Shown here: piece after piece, positions 56,108 through 64,000 of the stretch
Layout: every line of letters starts with the position of its first letter
Numbering within the stretch: position 1 is the stretch's first letter
NCBI GenBank assembly: GCA_030323885.1
Contig: CM059199.1
Coordinates: 43,027,347-43,091,346, forward strand
Source of the DNA: Branchipolynoe longqiensis
Lineage: Eukaryota > Annelida > Polychaeta > Phyllodocida > Polynoidae
DNA length: 64,000 bases
Reading direction: 5' to 3'
Notes under the pieces: model-generated
What the model was told of the DNA's origin: nothing
What the model saw: the letters and a program-made list of their open reading frames with translations, nothing else
Databases searched by the model: none
Made by a program: the position numbers and the translations under genes

Positions 56108-57395
56108 ACCATATTTGTGAACCTGCACACTAATCCTATATAAAATTCGACCTTGGTTATTGAAACGGGTGTAAAAATATACGGATTTTCGGTTAAGAAT
56201 TATATATTGGCAGAGAGCATTATTATTCTTGGATGACGGAGTGAGAACAGGATTGTGTAAACTAAAAGCAATAGTATCCCACTCCCATTGTACATGATAA
56301 TGAGTTATGTGAAATATATGTTATATATGATGCTTAAGGTTAATGAAGAAATGTGTTATATAAGAAACAGTTAAGGTTGATGAAATGTTCCTCTGTGTAT
56401 TCATAAAGAATGCAATTGGAGAAAAGGGACATTTTTGGTAAATATATATATATTTGTAACTGTTGCAACTACCTGTTGACCCTTGACCACTGAGCGGGCC
56501 CACCACAGCCTCATTTGCATATGCACCCAGGGCACCACCTGCAGCTGAGTTGAGTGACAGCCACCACCACTGGGGGGTGGCTCCCTCCCGGCTGTGAGGG
56601 TGTCTGATTGGCTGACTGTGGGACTGCTCAGTCACCCGCATCTACCTTGGCCCTCTGACCACACTAGCCTCACTTTGAGATTAAATCATTATTCAAGAAT
56701 CTGCTTCAGACACACTGAAGAGAAATCACTCTACTCCTGGCTCTTGAGTGAGACACACCTACTCTAGAGCAGGACCCCAGACACTCTGTCTGATGCTAGC
56801 AAAATTCACATATTCCAATTGAGTGTGTACACAGTGGTTACTTTTCAATAGGACTCCTGTCTCATGGGTTGTAGGCACTGCTTTCTATACAGGCTAAAGT
56901 AGTAATGAGATACTGTGTGGACAGAAGGTAAGGAGTGTGGATGATAGGTCACTAGTAGGTGGACAGGAGTTGATGCCAATAAAGCACAACTTCTCCACTG
57001 TTTATCTGTGTGACTTGTTTTCATTCTTCCTTAGTATTGGTTAATGAGTTGATAGTCGGTATTTGAATAACAGCATCACAGGTGATATGAAGGGGAAGGG
57101 TTTTAATATTATCTGGTGTCCCAAATGCGGCCGGGCATTCAGTAATATTAGACGGGGGTCGAATGAGGTATTTAACCACCATAGCCCAATCGAGGTAAGC
57201 TTTCCAACCTATATGTATGAGCTCGGTTTAGCGGTGGTAACCCTGCGTCGTGCGGATTTCCCGGGTTAGCGGGGAAAAGTGCGTATGTATGTGTCGGGGT
57301 TAAACTAACTCGGCGAGCGTAAAGTCGCCTGACCTAATCCCAAGCGAAACCAGGGTTAAAGGTGGGGTTAGGCACCGATTATGGCGAAATCTATT
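56108..57395. other. LTR-like stretch (about 56454-57071) and unassigned sequence
   Basis: A GC-moderate block starts tgtaactgttgcaactacct, has AATAAA near 56980 and ends near aataaca at 57071. This is an LTR-like layout but there is no partner copy and no target duplication. 57090-57395 is GC-richer and unexplained. Confidence 0.3.
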
Positions 57396-58667
57396 GAATG
57401 CGATAGTTGCATGGTCCGATGGCATTTGAATTTTTGTCTTATTTTTTAGATAAATATATCAAATTGATCGTTACAAGCTACTAATCATTAGTCCGGATTG
57501 ATTTTGATTAAAGATGATTAGTTTTGAAGTAATATGAGCTGAAAGAACCAAAAATAATTTCGACAAGCTTGTCAAAAGTCCTGTGGCTATGATCCAGATG
57601 GTCATCTCGCGGTGACCACGTGATGTGAGATGACCTGGAATCTTACAGGACTGTAGGTAGGTATTTCTGCTTGCGATGCGCACATTCTGGGAACGGATTA
57701 GTGCCATAGGCCCATGGCACTAGGGTTTTTAACAAAATATAATGTGTGTCTGTTGTCTGCTTGTGTCTGCTTGTGTCTGTCTATGTATGTCTGTATGTAT
57801 CTGTGTGTGTCTGTCTGTGTGTATGTCTGTGTGTGTCTATCGGTGTATTTCTGTGTATGTGTATGTGTGGGTATGTATGTGTGTATGTGTATGTGTGTGT
57901 CTGTCTGTGTGTGTCTGTCTGTCTGTTTCTGTGTGTGTATGTGTGTGTCTGTGTGTGTGTTTCTGTGTGTGTCTGTGTATGTCTGTCTGTGTGTATGTAT
58001 GTATGTATGTGTGTATGTATGTGTGTATGTATGTATGTATGTGTGTGTCTGCCTCTGTCTGTGTGCGTCTGTCTATGTGTCTCTGTCTGTGTGTGTCTCT
58101 CTGCAAAGTCAGGTCGGGTGCATGTGTGTCTGTGTATGTCGTGTGTGCATGTCTGTGTGTCTCTATGTCTGTGTGTGCTGTCTATGCATGTCTGTATGTG
58201 TGTTTCTATCTATGTGTGTCTGTCTGTGTGTGTATCTGTGTATATGTATGTGTGGTAATGTCTGTGTGTATGTGTGTATGTCTGTCTGTGTGTATATCTG
58301 TGTGTATGTATGTGTGTGTGTATCTGTCTATGTGTCTCTGTCTCTGTGTCTCTCTCTGTGCAAAGTCAGGTCGGGTGTATGTGTGTCTGTGTATGTCGGG
58401 TGTGTGCATGTATGTGTGTTTCTGTGTATGTGTGTGCTGTCTGCGCATGTCTGTCTGTGTGTGTCTATCTATGGGTGTCTGTATGTGTCTGTGTGTATAT
58501 ATATGTGTGTGTATGTCTGTGTGTATGTCTGTGTGTGTATGTGTGTGTCTGTGTGTGTATGGGTGTCTGTCTGTGTGTATGTCTGTGTATATCTGTGTAT
58601 ATCTGTATGTGTGTATATGTGTGTATGTATGTGTGTGCATGTATCAGGTTGGAGAGCTTACCTCGTT
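57396..58667. mobile_element. TIR element with microsatellite, copy 2 (runs into gap)
   Basis: The left end agttgcatggtccgatgg and ~330 bp match 52130-52460 almost base for base. The microsatellite here is longer (57740-58640). The right TIR is not seen and may lie in the gap. Confidence 0.8.
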
Positions 58668-59164
58668 NNNNNNNNNNNNNNNNNNNNNNNNNNNNNNNNN
58701 NNNNNNNNNNNNNNNNNNNNNNNNNNNNNNNNNNNNNNNNNNNNNNNNNNNNNNNNNNNNNNNNNNNNNNNNNNNNNNNNNNNNNNNNNNNNNNNNNNNN
58801 NNNNNNNNNNNNNNNNNNNNNNNNNNNNNNNNNNNNNNNNNNNNNNNNNNNNNNNNNNNNNNNNNNNNNNNNNNNNNNNNNNNNNNNNNNNNNNNNNNNN
58901 NNNNNNNNNNNNNNNNNNNNNNNNNNNNNNNNNNNNNNNNNNNNNNNNNNNNNNNNNNNNNNNNNNNNNNNNNNNNNNNNNNNNNNNNNNNNNNNNNNNN
59001 NNNNNNNNNNNNNNNNNNNNNNNNNNNNNNNNNNNNNNNNNNNNNNNNNNNNNNNNNNNNNNNNNNNNNNNNNNNNNNNNNNNNNNNNNNNNNNNNNNNN
59101 NNNNNNNNNNNNNNNNNNNNNNNNNNNNNNNNNNNNNNNNNNNNNNNNNNNNNNNNNNNNNNNN
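58668..59164. other. Assembly gap
   Basis: Run of N at the end of a microsatellite. Confidence 0.99.
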
Positions 59165-59741
59165 TACTTAGAAGCATATTAATCATGGCATAATATACAG
59201 AAATATCTAGTGCTTATATTGATAAAAAAAGTAATTCCCAGCCATGCTTTATTCACTGAATAATTAGTGTACAATATTTGTGTGGCATCCAGACACCACG
59301 GTTACACGTGTGACGGAAATTTGTAATGTTATTTCTGAAGACATTACATTTTTTTTTTTTAATTTTAGGCATGCATACATGTTAATAAATACTTCCTCTT
59401 TGATTTGGGAACTGTTTTGTTTGATATATCAATGCAATACAATATGTTAATAAGGATTCAACCTCGTCCCATATGTCATGTTACAAATGGCTGAGTGTTA
59501 AATGGGGTTTTTTGGTACAAAAACAGTTCATAACTAAAAAGACCAAAGTTGCACAGAGTTTTATTTTATTTCCCTTATTTCTTTCATCAAATCTGAACAT
59601 GAATATGAAAAGTATAAGGAAAAAAATAAGTAGGAAGGTTTTTATTGATGTTTTAAAATCCCATCTCATGCTGACCAGTTTTCAGGAGAGTGACCCATAT
59701 ATATATAATATATATAATATATATAATATATATAATATATA
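59165..59741. other. AT-rich flank of DIRS element
   Basis: No gene. A tatataata microsatellite (59696-59741) leads into the DIRS hairpin. Confidence 0.5.
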
Positions 59742-60055
59742 TAGTATAGTTATACGAGTCTTACCTTGGTACAGATGATGGATAACTGTTGTTTTACCGA
59801 GGTATAAGCCTCGGATAGATGTGGGCTAGGGAGAGGTAAGCACGTCCGGTACCAGCAATCTTAACCTACTTATTGAGGATAAAAATGACTTTCAAACAAT
59901 GGATACTATTACTTTACCGAAAAGGTACACCAACGGAATAGATGTGGCAGGGTGTGGCGGGAGGGCCCTAGCCCACATCTATCCGAGGCTTATACCTCGG
60001 TAAAACAACAGTTATCCATCATCTGTACCAAGGTAAGACTCGTATAACTATACTA
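59742..60055. repeat. DIRS terminal hairpin, perfect 90-bp arms
   Basis: Arms 59742-59831 and 59966-60055 are exact inverted complements, with a 134-bp loop. They differ from the 39.5 kb arms at several positions, with each change mirrored in the partner arm. Confidence 0.88.
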
Positions 60056-60156
60056 TTTTACCTCGGTAAACAGCCTCAGGCTAGCCTCAGGCTAGGGAGA
60101 CCTTTACATAATTCATTTTTATCCTTAATATCATTCTTTGTTCTCACCTATTCTTG

Positions 60157-61266
60157 TTAGTTGGCGAGAAGACGCTTTGCAACGCCGGTAGGCTTTTCTA
60201 GTCGTTTATTATAATGTTTTGCAAACGACTTAGCCGTCTTCCAGCCTGCATGCGCTAGTATTCTTTTCACAGAAATACCAAGCACCCGTGCCTTGGAGAC
60301 CATGGCTCCTCTAGTTGAGTGGGAAGAGTATTTACTCGTATCCACTCCAGCCAATTTCAACACCGTAATTGTCCATCTGGCAAGTGTGTCTCGTGAAATC
60401 GCCTTATGTGGCTTTATAAAGCTCACTAATAGTTGTTGTGATGCACGTAAATCCTTTGTCTTGTATATATAAGCCCGTATGGCCGACACAACACATAATT
60501 TCCGATCATTCGGAAAACAGTCTAAGTGAACCGTTGATAAAGGGTCACCTAACGTGTTCGATTTAAGCAATTTTTCTAAATCAAACGTAGCTTGTTGCTT
60601 GTCTATTTCTAATCCAGTTAAGGATAAAGCAACAATCGTCTGTCCTCTGTGTCCGGTTACTAACAATAACAGGACCGCGACCTTAAAACCTAACTGTTTT
60701 ATATCTAACCACGAGTTGTGAGGCCAAGCCTGAAACAACTTAAATACTATAGAAACATCCCAAAACCGACTATACTTTGGTTTTGGAGGATTCCTTTGAT
60801 AAATTGAACGAAGTAAATAACAAATAACATAATGTTTTCCAACTGTTTCGCCATCAATTCTAGGTAATATAATTGATAACGCACACCTCGCCGCATTAAT
60901 CGATCCAAAGGAAAGTCCTTCATCCTCTAGAGAACGAAGAAACCGAGCTACTTGTGAAATCTTTGGATTTGTTGGCTTAACTTTCATTAACAAACAATGT
61001 ACACCCCATTTCTTTAAATAGGTTGTATACATTTTGACAGTTCCTGGCCTCCAGGCATCCGATACTATCCTATCCTCAGTAATTCTGTCCAATCCAAATT
61101 GCTGTAGCTGCTTCCTTAGAAAAGGAATGCCAATAGGGGCGTCGTTGACACGTCGCCGTGAACCACTAGCGGTCCGTGGTGCGTCAGATTCCCGAGTTTT
61201 CTTGGGAATCGTATACGATCTTTTGCCAGTTGTGAAACTGCTGGCAGCCAAGGTTGCGTGTCCCAA
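60157..61266 (-). CDS. Tyrosine recombinase of DIRS1-like element
   Basis: 369 residues. The N-terminal SAM-like half includes RPGTVKMYTTYLKKWGVHCL; the C-terminal catalytic half has Arg207, His316-x-x-Arg319, His339 and Tyr352. The full catalytic set is present, so the enzyme looks active. It would insert the circular cDNA by recombination. The start ATG lies within the RT ORF (151-bp overlap, different frame), a DIRS1-type layout. Length and order match the copy at 39972-41081. Confidence 0.95.
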   Translation of the reverse strand: MGHATLAASSFTTGKRSYTIPKKTRESDAPRTASGSRRRVNDAPIGIPFLRKQLQQFGLDRITEDRIVSDAWRPGTVKMYTTYLKKWGVHCLLMKVKPTNPKISQVARFLRSLEDEGLSFGSINAARCALSIILPRIDGETVGKHYVICYLLRSIYQRNPPKPKYSRFWDVSIVFKLFQAWPHNSWLDIKQLGFKVAVLLLLVTGHRGQTIVALSLTGLEIDKQQATFDLEKLLKSNTLGDPLSTVHLDCFPNDRKLCVVSAIRAYIYKTKDLRASQQLLVSFIKPHKAISRDTLARWTITVLKLAGVDTSKYSSHSTRGAMVSKARVLGISVKRILAHAGWKTAKSFAKHYNKRLEKPTGVAKRLLAN

Positions 61267-62966
61267 TCGGGCACCACCAGTATCGCATGTGTCCCTTCCA
61301 AGCCGATTTTTCTCACTACTCGGCTGATAATGCTAAATGGTGGGAAAATATAAAAATAATTATTTTCCCAGGTAATAGCAAACGCATCTACTTTCCAAGC
61401 ATCCGGTTCAGGATGCCAAGAAACATAACAGGGTAACTTGTTATTATTTCGTGATGCAAATAAGTCAACTTCAGGTGTACCCCATTTTTCACAAACGAAG
61501 TTAAACAAAGGTGTAGAGAGAGACCACTCTAAATGGTCATGGAAATTTCTACTTTTATAATCTGCAAGTGTATTTTGTGACCCTGGAATATGCGCTACAG
61601 TCAGCCAGACTTGTTGAGCCTGTGCCCAGTTCCAAATCAGTTTAGATAACTGATTGCAAGACTTTGATTTGGTTCCACCCATGTTACGAATATATGCCAT
61701 GGCAGTAGTATTATCAGTTAGTATTCTAACCTGTGATTTATTTATCTTTACTAAACTACGTAAGCCCAGATAAATAGCACGCAATTCTAGTGCATTAATA
61801 TAGTCTGATTTTTCATCATCAAGCCATCTACCTCCTGTTGTGACCCCATCTCGATGAGCTCCCCAACCTTCTAACGAAGCATCAGTAGTAATTACTGTAT
61901 TAGGTTCCGCCATGCGGATTGGATTTGGTGAACTTGCTATATGTTGCATCCACCATCCAATATCCTGTAACCCTTCTTGCGAAATAAACATCTTTCGCTC
62001 AAAATTGCCTTTAGTTCGTGTTAACGCTAAATTTTTATCTATTTCTAGCGACTTAATATGGGCCTTCCCATATAACACCGCAGGTGCATATGAGGTCATT
62101 ATGCCAATAAGAACAGCAACCTGTCTAATTTTTGGCTTTGATAACTTAATAAGCTGAGTCGCTGTAGTCATAAACTTAATTAGTTTTTGTTCTGTTATCG
62201 ACACTGTAAGGGACTGTGTATCCAGAATAAACCCTAAACATTTGAGTTGTTTTGTTGGTTTAAACACTGACTTTTGTTGATGTACATAAAACCCCAATTT
62301 AGTGAGTAATGCACATAAATCCAAAACTGCATTCACACAACCAATTTGTGTTGATGCTATAATAAAAGAATCATCTATGTATGGAAACATTATGTGACCC
62401 TTCCTCGCCATTACCGAGAAAACAGGTTTAAGCAATTTAGTAAATAAACGTGGCGCACAAGCTAAGCCATTCGGCATGCAGGTAAACTCATAGAGTTGGT
62501 TATCCCAAATAAATCGAAGAAATTTTCGGTATTGTTCCATTATGGGAAGCGTATAATATGCATCCTGTAAATCAACACTAGCCATCCACGCATCTGGTGT
62601 AATCAGATCTCGTGCCGTATCTAGAGAGAACATTTTAAAATGTCGATATTCCACCCTTTTATTAAGGATTGTTAAATCCAGGATCATTCGAACATCACCA
62701 TTAGGCTTCGGTCTCGAGAAAATGTTTGAAATAAACTGTCCTGAACAGTGTGTCACTTTTTGTATAATTCCTTTCTCAAAGAATTTATGTACCTGTTTAG
62801 TTAGTGCGTCTCGTTCAACTGGTTGAATGTTATATGGAAAAGGTATTATACTTTGTACAGGAATTTGTGTAAAGGGAATGTGAACACCCCTAACTATTTT
62901 TATAATTTCTTGGTCACTAGTAATTTTGTGCCACTCAGAAATATGATTACTAATATTACCAGCCAC
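61116..62966 (-). CDS. DIRS reverse transcriptase, RNase H and methyltransferase-like protein
   Basis: 616 residues from the marked start. RT lies at about residues 30-260: motif A ASVDLQDAYY (Asp131), catalytic YIDD at 196-199 and the thumb LGFILDT. RNase H lies at about 355-475: TTDASLEGWG (Asp362), ALELRA (Glu395), LTDNTTA (Asp418) and the ADYKSR end. The last 130 residues are the DIRS methyltransferase-like region (EVDLFASRNNN, FPPFSII, VVPDWDTQPW). The marked start is GTG (Val) and the frame is open further upstream into gag, so translation probably begins by frameshift or re-initiation near the gag stop. Confidence 0.93.
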   Translation of the reverse strand: MAGNISNHISEWHKITSDQEIIKIVRGVHIPFTQIPVQSIIPFPYNIQPVERDALTKQVHKFFEKGIIQKVTHCSGQFISNIFSRPKPNGDVRMILDLTILNKRVEYRHFKMFSLDTARDLITPDAWMASVDLQDAYYTLPIMEQYRKFLRFIWDNQLYEFTCMPNGLACAPRLFTKLLKPVFSVMARKGHIMFPYIDDSFIIASTQIGCVNAVLDLCALLTKLGFYVHQQKSVFKPTKQLKCLGFILDTQSLTVSITEQKLIKFMTTATQLIKLSKPKIRQVAVLIGIMTSYAPAVLYGKAHIKSLEIDKNLALTRTKGNFERKMFISQEGLQDIGWWMQHIASSPNPIRMAEPNTVITTDASLEGWGAHRDGVTTGGRWLDDEKSDYINALELRAIYLGLRSLVKINKSQVRILTDNTTAMAYIRNMGGTKSKSCNQLSKLIWNWAQAQQVWLTVAHIPGSQNTLADYKSRNFHDHLEWSLSTPLFNFVCEKWGTPEVDLFASRNNNKLPCYVSWHPEPDAWKVDAFAITWENNYFYIFPPFSIISRVVRKIGLEGTHAILVVPDWDTQPWLPAVSQLAKDRIRFPRKLGNLTHHGPLVVHGDVSTTPLLAFLF

Positions 62967-63031
62967 AAAGTTGCTTACAGTTTGTGTGTTTTTAGAGGCT
63001 TCAGGGACTTGTAAAGTTTGTGTTTGGACCT

Positions 63032-64000
63032 CTACTTGGACCCGCCCCTGGGGAAAGGTCTCGACGAGTTGAACCCTCGGCCTATTGGCCGTGCGGTGTT
63101 GTCGGTCCAGCCTGGGCGAGCGCCCCGGCCCCGAAACCCTTGACCGAAGTTTGAACTCGGTCTGGTTCCTCTGGTGAACCGTCGTGGACGAAAATCCCCT
63201 CGTGACTTTTTGAAACGAGGAACTTCCTGTTTCTTCTTGCCATCCATGTTTTTGCCACTCTTGGCTGCAGTCTCTACCTCTTTATAGAGGTATTGTAGTT
63301 GACCGCCAAACATCTTGGTGTTATCTAAAGGTTTCCCTTTAATCGGCTCTGGAGCAAGATAGAGCGTAAACTCCTTCCCCTCATTATCGGTAACCTTCTT
63401 AGAGCGAGCCACTTCCTTGCCAGCATCTGTGCAAACTGACTTGAAGACATTTTCATATCTTCGATACGACAGGTAATTACCTGCCGCCGCTAACACTGCA
63501 ATGCCTTTGTCCATTGTCTTAGCCAAAGACGAGAACTTATTTTCACTCTGCATCCTATTAGCCACAGGAACAATAGCTGTTAGGGTAGCCAACACTGCCT
63601 TATGCACTGTGTGCAACACATCCTCAAACTTCTTACGGTCATCCGTCATATTGACATCCCGATCCATTTCTTTAATGATGGAGTTGGGAACACCCTTTAT
63701 GCCTGTTAACTCATCTCCTAACTTGGAGATAACCTCCGCCGGTTTGAACGTGCGAAAATGACCATTCACGGTCTCGCGCATAAGCGTAGTGGTTTTAACC
63801 CGCTTAGCCTTTGGCTTCTCCACCTTCTTAGCCACTTTAGTGCCAATGTCCGCATAGACCCCTTCATATACGGTGTCTGAGTCTGATTCCGTAGAAGTAG
63901 ACTCAGTGGACGACTCAGAAGAAGAATATTTCCTCTTCCTCTTCTTCTTTTTGGACTTAGTCTTCCGCTTTTTGCGAAAACCAGTCTCTGCCCGCTCCTT
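63032..64000 (-). CDS. DIRS gag-like protein (N-terminus beyond window)
   Basis: Open from the window edge to a stop at 63032. From the edge it reads a Lys/Arg run, then a Ser/Glu-rich acidic patch (YSSSESSTESTSTESDSD), a helical middle, and an Arg-Gly-rich end (RFTRGTRPSSNFGQGF, GRGFNSSRPFPRGGSK) suited to nucleic-acid binding. An internal ATG at 63835 is probably not the real start since the frame is open to the edge. DIRS gag proteins form the particle and bind the RNA; there is no zinc knuckle here. Confidence 0.85.
   Translation of the reverse strand, partial: KERAETGFRKKRKTKSKKKKRKRKYSSSESSTESTSTESDSDTVYEGVYADIGTKVAKKVEKPKAKRVKTTTLMRETVNGHFRTFKPAEVISKLGDELTGIKGVPNSIIKEMDRDVNMTDDRKKFEDVLHTVHKAVLATLTAIVPVANRMQSENKFSSLAKTMDKGIAVLAAAGNYLSYRRYENVFKSVCTDAGKEVARSKKVTDNEGKEFTLYLAPEPIKGKPLDNTKMFGGQLQYLYKEVETAAKSGKNMDGKKKQEVPRFKKSRGDFRPRRFTRGTRPSSNFGQGFRGRGARPGWTDNTARPIGRGFNSSRPFPRGGSK

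Larger units (their letters stand above)
59742..64000 (-). mobile_element. DIRS1-like retroelement, copy 2, ORFs open (5' end beyond window)
   Basis: Minus-strand order: gag (off the right edge to 63032), RT/RNase H/methyltransferase-like ORF (to 61116), YR ORF (to 60157), terminal hairpin (59742-60055). No stop or frameshift is visible in any ORF, and ORFs overlap or adjoin as in DIRS1. It is probably a recent, possibly autonomous insertion. Confidence 0.92.

Noticed and set aside
52429..59182. Very long Val/Cys/Met-rich ORFs in all plus frames
   Set aside because: They are translations of TGTC/TGTA microsatellites, and the longest run through N. Every frame is equally open.

Overview
The window is eukaryotic. 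It has spliced genes with GT-AG introns, tRNA-derived SINEs, LTR and non-LTR retrotransposons, two kinds of tyrosine-recombinase (YR) retroelement, terminal-inverted-repeat (TIR) elements and long microsatellites, and no operon-like gene packing. The mix (Mag/K02A2.6-like Ty3/gypsy, DIRS1-like elements, and a 9.9 kb interspersed repeat that I remember as common in molluscs) suggests a marine lophotrochozoan, probably a mollusc. That is inference. There are three assembly gaps of about 500 N.

Host genes are few. The clearest is a small family encoding secreted, cysteine-rich, probably membrane-anchored proteins. Paralog A lies on the minus strand (exons at 6.2 and 5.0 kb) and paralog B on the plus strand (36.2 and 37.0-37.3 kb). 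They share a two-exon structure, a phase-1 intron right after the signal peptide, eight similarly spaced cysteines and a hydrophobic C-terminus. A third copy, C (27.4-27.9 kb), is a pseudogene split by a solo LTR. They look like scattered members of one locus pushed apart by transposons.

From left to right: 0-0.9 kb, gypsy integrase joined to a non-LTR reverse transcriptase scrap; 1.7-4.3 kb, SINE pieces around a GC-rich YR retroelement; 4.8-6.3 kb, gene A; 6.8-9.5 kb, decayed gypsy pieces and a MITE; 9.9-11.2 kb, SINEs, a mollusc-type repeat and a GC-rich repeat; 11.2-17.7 kb, mostly unannotatable; 17.7-24.9 kb, a gypsy element probably interrupted by a 5.8 kb DNA transposon with ~0.5 kb TIRs, coding for a transposase-like region, a FEN/PIN-like nuclease region and a Cys-rich CXC tail; 25-27.2 kb, a DIRS end fragment, a gap and a gag-like ORF; 27.4-28.9 kb, pseudogene C; 29.0-34.8 kb, a nearly complete gypsy element with two LTRs and a nested CR1-like insertion; 36.2-38.7 kb, gene B; 39.5-43.3 kb, a DIRS copy broken by a 974 bp TIR element and a gap; 44.3-49.5 kb, an endonuclease-RT non-LTR element with a GC-rich YR derivative inside its RT; 49.5-51.3 kb, an internally deleted gypsy copy; 52-59 kb, TIR elements, microsatellites, a third GC-rich YR copy and a tandem duplication with exon-like reading frames; 59.7-64 kb, a DIRS element with all visible ORFs open, running off the right edge.

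Most coding capacity therefore belongs to mobile elements. The nesting order gives a relative history: gypsy copies were hit by CR1-like and TIR elements, SINEs by YR elements, and DIRS copies by a TIR element. All assignments come from reading translations and repeats by eye; no database search was possible.
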